The notes under the pieces: generated by a model
What the model was told of the DNA's origin: nothing
The model's database searches: none
Seen by the model: the letters and a program-made list of their open reading frames with translations, nothing else
NCBI GenBank assembly: GCA_030523385.1
Contig: JAUNIV010000189.1
Location: 1 to 5,545 of the forward strand
Reading direction: 5' to 3'
Length of the DNA: 5,545 nt
From: Bacteroidales bacterium
GTDB taxonomy: Bacteria; Bacteroidota; Bacteroidia; Bacteroidales; Bacteroidaceae
Part shown: positions 1-5,395 of the stretch, one piece after another
Numbering within the stretch: the first letter of the stretch is position 1
Layout of the letters: each line of letters opens with the position of its first letter
Position numbers and translations under genes: made by a program

Positions 1-6
1 AAGGAT

Positions 7-80
<74 letters not shown>

Positions 81-83
81 CAG

Positions 84-131
84 AGAAGCACTGCTGAATC
101 AAGTAAGTTTTCAGTGGTGCTTCTTTTTTTT
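84..131 (+). terminator. Rho-independent terminator of the tRNA-Arg transcript
   Basis: Positions 84-98 (AGAAGCACTGCTGAA) pair with 110-124 (TTCAGTGGTGCTTCT) over 15 positions, with one G-U-type mismatch, around an 11-nt loop. An unbroken run of T to position 131 follows. It begins four bases after the tRNA 3' end, so the tRNA transcript is probably short. On the - strand the same hairpin is not followed by a T run, so it would be a poor terminator for the small membrane-protein operon that points toward it. Confidence 0.9.
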
Positions 132-182
132 AAGTCTGTTTCTTTGTTTTTTATTCTTGATAATTCGGTTGCTTCTGCTTGA

Positions 183-287
183 TTACAGGTTTTCCAACCA
201 TTTCTTTCCTGATTTGGTCTTGAACCATACAAGAATCCCACCTGCTATCACGCAACCTATCACATACGTCAAAGCTAACATTTCCAT
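183..287 (-). CDS. 34-aa single-pass small membrane protein, function unknown
   Basis: The frame is ATG at 287-285 to TAA at 185-183. The protein begins MEMLALTYVIGCVIAGG and ends KTKSGKKWLENL. Residues about 3-22 form one hydrophobic transmembrane segment, followed by a lysine-rich tail, so by the positive-inside rule the C-terminus is probably cytoplasmic. The main evidence that it is expressed is the Shine-Dalgarno AAGGAGG at 300-294, six bases before the ATG; such a strong site is uncommon in this group. That site overlaps the stop codon of the 76-aa gene upstream, which suggests one mRNA and coupled translation. I do not recognise the family. A small membrane subunit or regulator is possible, but no function can be assigned. 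Confidence 0.75.
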   Translation of the reverse strand: MEMLALTYVIGCVIAGGILVWFKTKSGKKWLENL

Positions 288-293
288 AATATC

Positions 294-300
294 CCTCCTT
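294..300 (-). promoter_or_regulatory. Strong Shine-Dalgarno overlapping the upstream stop codon
   Basis: On the - strand the bases read TAAGGAGG. TAA (301-299) is the stop codon of the 76-aa gene and AAGGAGG (300-294) is a full anti-16S match, with six bases between it and the ATG at 287. This fixes the start of the 34-aa gene. It also suggests that ribosomes ending on the first gene are placed to start on the second. Confidence 0.8.
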
Positions 301-529
301 ATCTTAGAATTTTACGTGCTATTACAGCAAACAATACAGTTAATAGGATGCCACTTACCAGTATAACAAAATCAATATAACTTTTGTCTGTACCCGAAAG
401 AGGCATTACCCAACCGATAACAAGGCCGGTAAAAGACAATTTGGAAAGGTCGTAGAAATATTTCCCGAGAGTTTCCCGGCTTGTTCTTTCCCTTTCCCTG
501 ACTTCTTTCCTCGCTTCTTGTTGTTTCAT
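299..529 (-). CDS. 76-aa small membrane protein with two predicted transmembrane segments
   Basis: The protein starts MKQQEARKEVRERERTSRE and has three parts. Residues 1-28 are a highly charged, probably helical, cytoplasmic stretch. Two hydrophobic segments follow at about 31-46 and 52-72, and the C-terminus is basic (ARKILR). The frame stays open upstream to 655. I chose the ATG at 529 because a well-formed Bacteroides promoter lies at 549-580 and predicts transcription starting near 541-544, so codons further upstream would not be transcribed. An ATG at 541 (adding MGNF) would be leaderless or nearly so. The gene sits 11 nt upstream of the 34-aa gene, in an apparent two-gene operon. It resembles short uncharacterised Bacteroides membrane proteins; I cannot name a family with confidence. 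Confidence 0.75.
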   Translation of the reverse strand: MKQQEARKEVRERERTSRETLGKYFYDLSKLSFTGLVIGWVMPLSGTDKSYIDFVILVSGILLTVLFAVIARKILR

Positions 530-548
530 GAAATTTCCCATCGTGATG

Positions 549-580
549 CAAAGGTAGTGATTCGGCCTGAAATTTACAAT
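549..580 (-). promoter_or_regulatory. Bacteroides-type promoter of the small membrane-protein operon
   Basis: On the - strand the -7 element is TACCTTTG (556-549), an exact match to TAnnTTTG. The -33 element is ATTG (580-577), three of four against TTTG, with a 20-nt spacer (576-557), inside the usual 19-21 nt. Transcription should begin near 541-544, which leaves a leader of about 12-15 nt before the ATG at 529. Confidence 0.7.
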
Positions 581-748
581 ATAAATCGTGGCCTTTTTGT
601 TTTCGTTAGTAATCCATGTCATTGGGCAGAAAAAAAATCGAAGTTGCCTGAACAATTCTTTTTCTCCCGTGTTATATAGATGTGTTTTTCATAGTATTAG
701 ATTAAAGGTTGAAGATTGTGCCGGCTTGTGATAAGTCGTTACGTCTGA

Positions 749-764
749 AGTAGAAGCGTCTACT
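749..764. repeat. Short 6-bp hairpin beside the terminator
   Basis: AGTAGA (749-754) and TCTACT (759-764) are exact reverse complements around the tetraloop AGCG. It lies just beyond the T-rich tail of the - strand terminator at 775-814. It could be an extra RNA fold or chance; there is no other evidence for function. Confidence 0.4.
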
Positions 765-890
765 ATAAAAAGAAAGAAAAGGTTGTCTCCGTTCTGGCGA
801 AGGCAGCCTTTTCTGTTTTGAGCTTTGTTCTCCATGTTTTGGTGCTTTAAAAAATATTTTTCATAGGACCAAAAAATTTTTTTAAAGCAC
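765..890 (-). ncRNA. Candidate small RNA (speculative)
   Basis: On the - strand a -7-like element TATTTTTG lies at 898-891 and matches TAnnTTTG, with a T-rich but imperfect -33 region. Transcription from about 884-888 would give an RNA of about 120 nt. It would begin with most of the long hairpin (to about 841) and end at the terminator near 765. No protein start in this stretch has a ribosome-binding site. The match to a promoter-hairpin-terminator layout is suggestive only; the same sequence could be a dispersed repeat with no transcript. Confidence 0.3.
775..814. terminator. Bidirectional Rho-independent terminator
   Basis: AGAAAAGGTTGTC (775-787) pairs with GGCAGCCTTTTCT (802-814) over 13 positions, counting G-U pairs in the + strand RNA, with a 14-nt loop. 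On the - strand the hairpin is followed by CTTTCTTTTTAT, a good U-rich tail. On the + strand the tail is TTTTCTGTTTT. No protein gene runs into it from either side, so it either ends an unannotated transcript (see the candidate small RNA) or shields ribE and the small operon from stray transcription. Confidence 0.75.
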
Positions 891-895
891 CAAAA
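837..895. repeat. Long inverted repeat, 18 bp perfect and 24 bp with one bulge
   Basis: The arm at 837-854 (TTTTGGTGCTTTAAAAAA) is the exact reverse complement of 878-895. After a single unpaired T at 855, six more pairs form (856-861 with 872-877), which leaves a 10-nt loop, CATAGGACCA. The element is AT-rich with a GGTGC/GCACC core near each outer end. Neither side has a convincing U-rich tail, so it is not a standard terminator. It may be a dispersed palindromic repeat, the 5' fold of a small RNA, or a protein-binding or cruciform site. Confidence 0.85.
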
Positions 896-958
896 ATACA
901 ATATGATACTATCAAAAAAAAGTGCGCTGTCGTGGGGCTATGGGATATTTAACGGTGC

Positions 959-993
959 TTTGCGCAGATATTCGTGTTTTTGTTTTATCTTTG
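959..993 (+). promoter_or_regulatory. Probable ribE promoter
   Basis: The -7 element TATCTTTG (986-993) matches TAnnTTTG exactly. A TTTG at 959-962 could be the -33 element, but the spacer is 23 nt, longer than the usual 19-21. Transcription would start near 1000 and leave a leader of about 30 nt. That is too short for an FMN riboswitch. Confidence 0.5.
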
Positions 994-1028
994 TCTGCCG
1001 AAACCTAATCAATAAAACAATATAGTTT

Positions 1029-1631
1029 ATGTTCTCAGGAATTGTAGAAGAATATGCCGAAGTGGTGCGCGTGGTAAAAGAACAGGAGAACCTGCACCTC
1101 ACGCTGAAATGTTCGTTTGTGGACGAACTGAAGATAGACCAGAGTATTTCTCATAACGGTGTTTGCCTCACCGTGGTCAGCCTGCAAGACGGCACCTATA
1201 CCGTTACGGCCATGAAGGAGACCATCGAACGCTCCAACATCGGGCTGCTGAAGCCGGGAGACAAGGTGAACGTGGAACGCAGCATGATGATGAACGGACG
1301 GCTGGACGGACATATCGTGCAGGGACATGTGGACCAGACTGCCGAATGCATAGCCATAGACGATGCCGAAGGAAGCTGGTACTTCACCTTCAAATATAAG
1401 TTTGACAAGGAGATGGCTAAGCGTGGCTACATCACGGTGGATAAAGGGTCGGTCACTGTAAACGGAGTGAGCCTCACGGTGTGCAACCCCACGGACGATA
1501 CCTTCCAGGTGGCTATCATACCCTATACGTATGAGCATACCAATTTCCATACGTTCCGTGTGGGCAGTATCGTCAACATAGAGTTCGACATCATCGGCAA
1601 GTACCTGAGCCGCATGATGCAATTCTCATAA
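1029..1631 (+). CDS. ribE: Riboflavin synthase (alpha subunit)
   Basis: A 200-aa cytoplasmic enzyme that catalyses the last step of riboflavin synthesis: two molecules of 6,7-dimethyl-8-ribityllumazine are converted to riboflavin and a pyrimidinedione. It has the family's two tandem lumazine-binding beta-barrel domains, about residues 1-97 and 98-190. The start MFSGIVEE matches the conserved MFTGIVE. Domain 1 has NGVCLTV (43-49) and KETIERSNIG (63-72). GHIVQGHVD (94-102) starts domain 2, which has KGSVTVNGVSLTV (139-151) and HTNF (170-173). The C-terminal helix KYLSRMMQ fits the region used for trimer contact in the family. Length is normal. The leader is AT-rich with no Shine-Dalgarno, as usual in Bacteroides. 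It stands alone, with no other rib gene nearby. The symbol ribC is used in some species. Its last six bases overlap the end of yihY, which converges on it. Confidence 0.97.
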   Translation: MFSGIVEEYAEVVRVVKEQENLHLTLKCSFVDELKIDQSISHNGVCLTVVSLQDGTYTVTAMKETIERSNIGLLKPGDKVNVERSMMMNGRLDGHIVQGHVDQTAECIAIDDAEGSWYFTFKYKFDKEMAKRGYITVDKGSVTVNGVSLTVCNPTDDTFQVAIIPYTYEHTNFHTFRVGSIVNIEFDIIGKYLSRMMQFS

Positions 1632-2930
1632 ATCTTTCAGCAAAATCTTGCCCGTGCTTTGGTAATATTCTTTCCGAGCATTGGCCAGTGTGTTCCACGG
1701 CCCACTGTATCGTTTGCGGTCAATCTTGAATGCTTCTGTGCCTGCTGTGTCCAGCCGGTTCAGAAGCATTGCCACATTCATGCGGTTGATATCTACCGAA
1801 GGAAGATAGGCAGTGCACTGGCTTTCGTCGTCTATGGCCGTTTCATACACCATGTGCATGTCCTGCAATTCGTACAGGATGTTTTTGGTCAGCCGGATGG
1901 GAATCTTGTGTTCTTCGCTCAAAGCTTCGGCCGTGTAGGGTTTCTCTTCCGTCTCAAACCGTTTGCAGATGAGCGACATGATGAGGATGCACAGAAAGTC
2001 ATGATAACGGCGGCTGATGTGGGCGGTCTCTTTGCTGAAACTGTAGTTGCGCAGGTTTTGAGATACATAACACAACTGAGCGCCATAGAGGCAGATGCCC
2101 CATGAAATCTGTGTCCAAAGCAAGAACATGGGGATGGCAGCGAAACTACCGTAGATGGCATTGTATCTGGATACCCATATCTGGCTTCCGATGTAGAGGT
2201 ACTGGAAAGCCTGGAATGCCACGCCCGATATGATGCCCGGTATGATGGCATGCCTAAACTGCACCCGGGTGTTTGGCATGAAGATGAACAATCCCGTAAA
2301 CATGGCGGCGGTCAGTATGAAAGGCACCAGCCGGACGAAGAACTTCATGAGCGGAGCCAGCAACACGTAGCCTTCCACATTCTTCACCATCGTGGACATG
2401 AAGATGGACAATCCGCTGGAGAGCACGATGAGCAGCGGAAGGAGGAGCAGGATAGAGAAATAATCCGTCATCTTCCGGTAGAGCGTGCGGGGCTTCTTCA
2501 CCTGCCATATATAATTAAAGGTACTTTCTATATTATAGGTAAGGCTGAGGATGGTCCAAAACAACATGATAAGACCCACGCCGATGAATATTCCGCTTTT
2601 GGCATGTGCCAGGTAGGAGTCTATCAGGCCTAAGACGGTTTCGGCAGCCATGTTCTGTCCTTCCAGTCCGCTGCGGAACTGTGTCTCCAGCAGGTTGGAG
2701 AAGCCGAAGCCGCGGGCTATGGCAAACAGGATGGCCAATATGGGTGTGCTATATGTCAGAGCGGATGCCCTGTTCAGGATACTTCCTTGCGTGAACTCTC
2801 GTATAGACAGGGTGGCTATCTTGATGGCGTTATACAACTTTCCTCTGGACTTGCTTACCTCGTCCTCCGTCACCCGCCATATATCATCGTTGATGAATGA
2901 TTGCAGGCCTTTCAGTCGTTCTTTGTTCAT
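1626..2930 (-). CDS. yihY: YihY/UPF0761 family inner-membrane protein
   Basis: A 434-aa integral membrane protein of the YihY family, once named 'ribonuclease BN'; that activity belongs to a different protein and should not be inferred. About six hydrophobic segments lie near 55-75, 112-130, 157-178, 201-220, 231-250 and 263-288. Family signatures include NRASALTYSTPILAILFA (53-70) and the stretch 257-286, which has NAIYGSFAAIP and LLWTQISWGICLYGAQL. Residues about 300-434 form a soluble, charged tail, possibly winged-helix-like. The molecular role is unknown. I chose the ATG at 2930 (MNKERLKG). The frame stays open to an ATG at 3020, but the 30 extra codons would run into the 3' end of the RNase P RNA. 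The gene starts about 31 nt after rnpB on the same strand, with only a weak -7-like TCCATTTG between, so read-through from rnpB is possible. Confidence 0.93.
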   Translation of the reverse strand: MNKERLKGLQSFINDDIWRVTEDEVSKSRGKLYNAIKIATLSIREFTQGSILNRASALTYSTPILAILFAIARGFGFSNLLETQFRSGLEGQNMAAETVLGLIDSYLAHAKSGIFIGVGLIMLFWTILSLTYNIESTFNYIWQVKKPRTLYRKMTDYFSILLLLPLLIVLSSGLSIFMSTMVKNVEGYVLLAPLMKFFVRLVPFILTAAMFTGLFIFMPNTRVQFRHAIIPGIISGVAFQAFQYLYIGSQIWVSRYNAIYGSFAAIPMFLLWTQISWGICLYGAQLCYVSQNLRNYSFSKETAHISRRYHDFLCILIMSLICKRFETEEKPYTAEALSEEHKIPIRLTKNILYELQDMHMVYETAIDDESQCTAYLPSVDINRMNVAMLLNRLDTAGTEAFKIDRKRYSGPWNTLANARKEYYQSTGKILLKDL

Positions 2931-2958
2931 GGCGCTTATTTTCAGTTTGGACAAATGG

Positions 2959-2974
2959 AAAAAAGCAGTCGGCC
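2959..2974 (-). terminator. Possible weak terminator at the rnpB 3' end
   Basis: The 3' strand of helix P1 runs directly into TTTTTT (2964-2959 on the - strand), which resembles a hairpin plus U-run. The 5' strand of the hairpin is about 370 nt away, at the RNA's own 5' end, so it is not a compact terminator. Leak-through into yihY seems likely. Confidence 0.4.
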
Positions 2975-3345
2975 TGTAAGCCGGGTTCTGTTCCTTGCCT
3001 TTCGGCACGGTGCCTGCCATTTATCTATGCCCGACGTCACCGCCGGGCTTTAGCGGTCCACCCTCCGACGTGGGGCGAGCAACCCTCATAATGTCGGTTT
3101 ACATGACCTTACAACTCCTAAGACGCACAGCCCGTCATGTCACCATGCGGCTGGTGGGCTCTTACCCCGCCTTCTCACCCTTGCCCCGTATCTCCTTCGT
3201 GGTGAAGAAGATAGCGTGGCGGTTGTTTTCTTCTGCGTTACTCCATCCTCGCGGGTGGCTTTCTGTTAGGAAGTAGGATGCTCTGTGTTGCCCGGACTTT
3301 CCTCTTCCGCCTTGCGGCGTCAGCGGCAGACCGGCCGGCTGCTTT
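2962..3345 (-). ncRNA. rnpB: RNase P RNA (bacterial type A-like)
   Basis: The catalytic RNA of ribonuclease P, which removes 5' leaders from precursor tRNAs with the RnpA protein. Read on the - strand, the 5' region has the universal signature GAGGAAAGTCCGGGC (3304-3290). The middle has GGGTAAGAGCCCACCAG, like the conserved GGUAAGAGCGCACCA. The 3' end has ACAGAACCCGGCTTACAGG (2991-2973), the conserved partner of the 5' core. Helix P1 closes the molecule: 3345-3333 (AAAGCAGCCGGCC) pairs with 2974-2962 (GGCCGACTGCTTT), 13 positions with one C-A mismatch. About 384 nt is a normal size. Exact ends are inferred from P1 and the promoter spacing. Six T (2964-2959) overlap and follow the 3' strand, so P1 may also act as the terminator. 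Confidence 0.96.
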
Positions 3346-3352
3346 GAGTAGG

Positions 3353-3360
3353 CAAAGATA
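3353..3360 (-). promoter_or_regulatory. rnpB promoter -7 element
   Basis: TATCTTTG on the - strand matches TAnnTTTG exactly. Its last G (3353) is eight bases before 3345, the base where helix P1 begins, which fits a start at the mature 5' end. I see no good TTTG at the expected -33 distance; the region around 3380 is only T-rich. Confidence 0.65.
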
Positions 3361-3484
3361 GTGTTTTTGTCTCAATAAAGGAGTATCATGGGACAAAAAT
3401 GTGAAAACAGGGAAGCAAAAACTTACGCGGAAGAATGTGACTGCGGGCTGCGAATGACAAAGATTCATGTTCGTTTTCAGGCAG

Positions 3485-3516
3485 TTTGTCACCGACTGAT
3501 AATGAATGCAAATTTG
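3485..3516 (+). promoter_or_regulatory. Candidate htrA promoter
   Basis: TTTG (3485-3488) and CAAATTTG (3509-3516) are 20 nt apart. This equals the Bacteroides promoter except for C in place of the first T of TAnnTTTG. Transcription would begin near 3521-3524 and leave a leader of about 150 nt. No better match lies closer to the ATG, but a promoter for an alternative sigma factor cannot be ruled out. Confidence 0.45.
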
Positions 3517-3523
3517 GCAGAAC

Positions 3524-3567
3524 GGGCGGTTAAGCCCTGTTAAGTGCCTGCCTGTCACTGTTAAAAG
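3524..3567 (+). repeat. Cluster of GTTAA repeats with a small hairpin
   Basis: GGTTAAG (3528-3534), CTGTTAAG (3537-3544) and CTGTTAAA (3558-3565) lie close together; the two CTGTTAA copies are 21 bp apart, two helical turns. The first copy is in the loop of GGGC (3524-3527) and GCCC (3534-3537). Further ATGTTAAA (3631-3638) and inverted TTAACA (3651-3656) copies lie nearer the ATG. This could be an operator or a leader structure. The motif is short and AT-rich, so chance is possible. Confidence 0.35.
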
Positions 3568-3675
3568 AGAGAAAATTTATATGACAATCGCTACACTCGT
3601 ACGAATTTTGTTCTTACATTAGCACTTGAAATGTTAAACGAAACAAGAAATTAACAATTAAATAGATATTAAGTT

Positions 3676-5199
3676 ATGAAACAAACAACTAAAATGGTAC
3701 TTGGTGCGGCAGCTATCGTGGCAGTCAGTGCCGGTGTGGCAGGAGTAACGACTTATTCCATGTTGAAGCCCGAACAAAACAAAAGCATGGCATTCAACGA
3801 TGTGTTTGTGCAAAATCCGAATACAAGAATGGCAGCGCTCGATGCCGCCAACATGCAACCGGTGGACCTGACGCAGGCTGCCGAGAACTCTGTGCACGCA
3901 GTGGTTCATATAAAATCGACACAGGAATCGAAGACGCAGACGGTTACGGTGCGCGATCCGTTCTATGATTTCTTCGGCGACATCTTTGGCGATGGTCGCG
4001 GCGGCGGACAGCAACGACAGGTGCAGACACCGGAAAGAGTGGGATTCGGTTCGGGCGTCATCATCTCGAAGGATGGTTATATTGTGACCAACAATCACGT
4101 GATAGACAATGCCGACGTAATCAGTGTGAAGCTGAACGACGGCCGCGAGTTTCAGGGACGTGTGATAGGTACAGACCCCAGCACAGACCTGGCATTGGTC
4201 AAGATAGAATCGGATGACCTGCCTACCATCCCGGTGGGTGATTCGGAATCGCTGAAAGTAGGAGAGTGGGTGTTGGCAGTAGGAAACCCGTTCAACATGA
4301 CCTCTACGGTTACGGCGGGTATCGTCAGTGCCAAAGCCCGTACGCTGGGTGTGTATAATCAAGGTGTAGAGTCATTCATCCAGACAGATGCCGCTATCAA
4401 TCAGGGCAACAGTGGTGGAGCATTGGTCAATGCCAGAGGCGAACTGGTGGGTATCAACTCCGTGCTCTATTCACCTACGGGAGCTTATTCCGGCTATGGC
4501 TTTGCCATCCCCACCAGCATTATGAAGAAAGTAGTGTCCGACTTGAAGGAATACGGAACCGTACAGCGTGCTATCTTGGGTATAAGAGGTGCGGCAGTGA
4601 ACGATGAGCAGCAACAGATGCCCGAAGAGACAAAAAAGAAGATCAAAGAATTAGGAGCTACGGAAGGCGTGTTGGTAGCCGAAGTCATTGACGGTGGTTC
4701 TGCTTCGGGCTTGCTGAAGGTGGATGATGTCATTATAGGCATAGACGGCAAGCGCATAAAGAACTTTGCCGAGTTGCAGGAAGAACTGGCCAAACATCGT
4801 CCCGGCGACAAAGTGACCGTCAAAGTGCTTCGTGAAAAGAAAGAAAAGGATGTGGAAATGACGCTGAAGAATGAGCAGGGCACTACCAAGGTGGTAAAGA
4901 ATGCCGGCATGGAAATCTTGGGCGCTGCCTTCCGCGAAGTTCCGCAAGAACTGAAACGCCAACTGAACTTAGGCTACGGTGTGGAAGTGACAGGTGTATC
5001 CGACGGAAAGATGCAGGAAGCAGGCATCCGCAAAGGCTTTATCATCTTGAAGGCCAACGGACAAACCATCAAGTCGGTGAGCGATTTGGAAACTGTGATG
5101 AAAGCAGCTTCCCGTTCTACAGACCAGGTATTGTTTATCAGCGGTATATTCCCCTCCGGTAAGCGAGCCAATTATGCCGTAGATTTGACACAGGAATAA
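3676..5199 (+). CDS. htrA: Do/DegP/HtrA family periplasmic serine protease
   Basis: A 507-aa envelope protease and probable chaperone that degrades misfolded periplasmic proteins. Residues 7-29 form a hydrophobic signal peptide or uncleaved anchor; there is no lipobox cysteine. The trypsin-like domain covers about 65-290. Its triad is His141 (TNNHVI), Asp171 (DPSTDLALVKI) and Ser246 (NQGNSGGALV), all present, so it should be active. Residues 83-120, with FYDFFGDIFG and a glycine-rich run, match the LA loop that controls oligomer state in DegP. PDZ1 is about 295-397. PDZ2 is about 408-505, with GYGVEVTGV (433-441) and IRKGFIILKANGQ (451-463). Length and layout are those of full DegP/DegQ, not the single-PDZ DegS type. 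It has its own terminator and lies about 200 bp before rpoD on the same strand. It may be stress-induced, but the sequence shows only a candidate promoter. Confidence 0.97.
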   Translation: MKQTTKMVLGAAAIVAVSAGVAGVTTYSMLKPEQNKSMAFNDVFVQNPNTRMAALDAANMQPVDLTQAAENSVHAVVHIKSTQESKTQTVTVRDPFYDFFGDIFGDGRGGGQQRQVQTPERVGFGSGVIISKDGYIVTNNHVIDNADVISVKLNDGREFQGRVIGTDPSTDLALVKIESDDLPTIPVGDSESLKVGEWVLAVGNPFNMTSTVTAGIVSAKARTLGVYNQGVESFIQTDAAINQGNSGGALVNARGELVGINSVLYSPTGAYSGYGFAIPTSIMKKVVSDLKEYGTVQRAILGIRGAAVNDEQQQMPEETKKKIKELGATEGVLVAEVIDGGSASGLLKVDDVIIGIDGKRIKNFAELQEELAKHRPGDKVTVKVLREKKEKDVEMTLKNEQGTTKVVKNAGMEILGAAFREVPQELKRQLNLGYGVEVTGVSDGKMQEAGIRKGFIILKANGQTIKSVSDLETVMKAASRSTDQVLFISGIFPSGKRANYAVDLTQE

Positions 5200-5241
5200 A
5201 AGGATAAATTAAGGTAGAAAGTTTCAATAGGCGAGGTTTGA

Positions 5242-5285
5242 GGGATGCGCGGCATGTAAAATATGTCCGTGCATCCTGTCTTTTT
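5242..5285 (+). terminator. Rho-independent terminator after htrA
   Basis: GGATGC (5243-5248) pairs with GCATCC (5271-5276), and the stem continues inward through GCGGCAT (5249-5255) against ATGTCCGT (5263-5270), with one bulged T. The loop is about 7 nt. A TCTTTTT tail follows at 5279-5285. It starts about 43 nt after the htrA stop codon and separates htrA from rpoD. Confidence 0.85.
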
Positions 5286-5358
5286 AGGGGTATCTATCGA
5301 CTTTTTTGATTTATTGGCAAATAAATATTCAACAAAAGCGGGAGATATTCATTTTATT

Positions 5359-5374
5359 GTTGTAAATTTGCAAC
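5359..5374. repeat. 16-bp dyad covering the rpoD -7 element
   Basis: GTTGTAAATTTGCAAC is a near-perfect palindrome: GTTG and CAAC flank a centred AAATTT, with only the T5363/G5370 pair breaking it. A second AAATTTG follows at 5377-5383, 13 bp after the first. The size and place suit an operator for a dimeric repressor, but the AT-rich core makes this an inference only. Confidence 0.4.
5363..5370 (+). promoter_or_regulatory. Probable rpoD promoter -7 element
   Basis: TAAATTTG matches TAnnTTTG and would start transcription near 5375-5378, about 20 nt before the ATG. No TTTG is seen at the -33 distance (about 5339-5343), so the promoter may be weak or helped by another factor. The element lies inside a 16-bp dyad (5359-5374). 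Confidence 0.5.
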
Positions 5375-5395
5375 CCAAATTTGTTTTATAAGAGA

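Larger units (their letters stand above)
542..1028. other. Intergenic region without a convincing gene
   Basis: These 487 bases separate the leftward small-protein operon from ribE. They hold the operon promoter (549-580), a small 6-bp hairpin (749-764), a bidirectional terminator hairpin (775-814), a long inverted repeat (837-895) and the ribE promoter (959-993). A - strand reading frame covers 689-901 but passes through both hairpins, and its start has no ribosome-binding site. I therefore do not call a protein. A small RNA or a dispersed intergenic repeat fits better. Confidence 0.6.
3346..3675. other. Divergent intergenic region between rnpB and htrA
   Basis: These 330 bases hold the rnpB promoter on the left, a candidate htrA promoter at 3485-3516, a cluster of GTTAA repeats at 3528-3565 and an AT-rich leader to the htrA ATG. 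A - strand frame at 3238-3558 overlaps rnpB and looks non-coding. No other gene is evident. Confidence 0.6.

Noticed and set aside
689..901. - strand frame of 70 codons (or 48 from an ATG at 835)
   Set aside because: It is built from the inverted repeat and the terminator hairpin, has no ribosome-binding site and shows no recognisable domain.
994..1028. Possible FMN riboswitch before ribE
   Set aside because: The predicted leader is about 30 nt and has none of the conserved RFN elements such as AGGG...GGGTGAAATTCCC.
1035..1622. 195-codon frame antisense to ribE
   Set aside because: Mirror of a strongly coding gene with high third-position GC; rich in His and Val from reversed codons, no known motif.
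1626..2930. Ribonuclease BN activity for YihY
   Set aside because: The name is a historical mis-assignment; RNase BN activity belongs to the unrelated RNase Z-type protein, and YihY has only a membrane fold.
2995..3276. + strand frames across the RNase P RNA
   Set aside because: The stretch is fully explained by the structured RNA on the other strand.
3238..3558. - strand frame of 106 codons overlapping the rnpB 5' part
   Set aside because: Crosses the rnpB promoter and 5' core and lacks a start signal.
3658..4362. 234-codon frame antisense to htrA
   Set aside because: Long but typical of reverse-frame shadows (His, Arg and Cys rich); htrA is intact and conserved across it.
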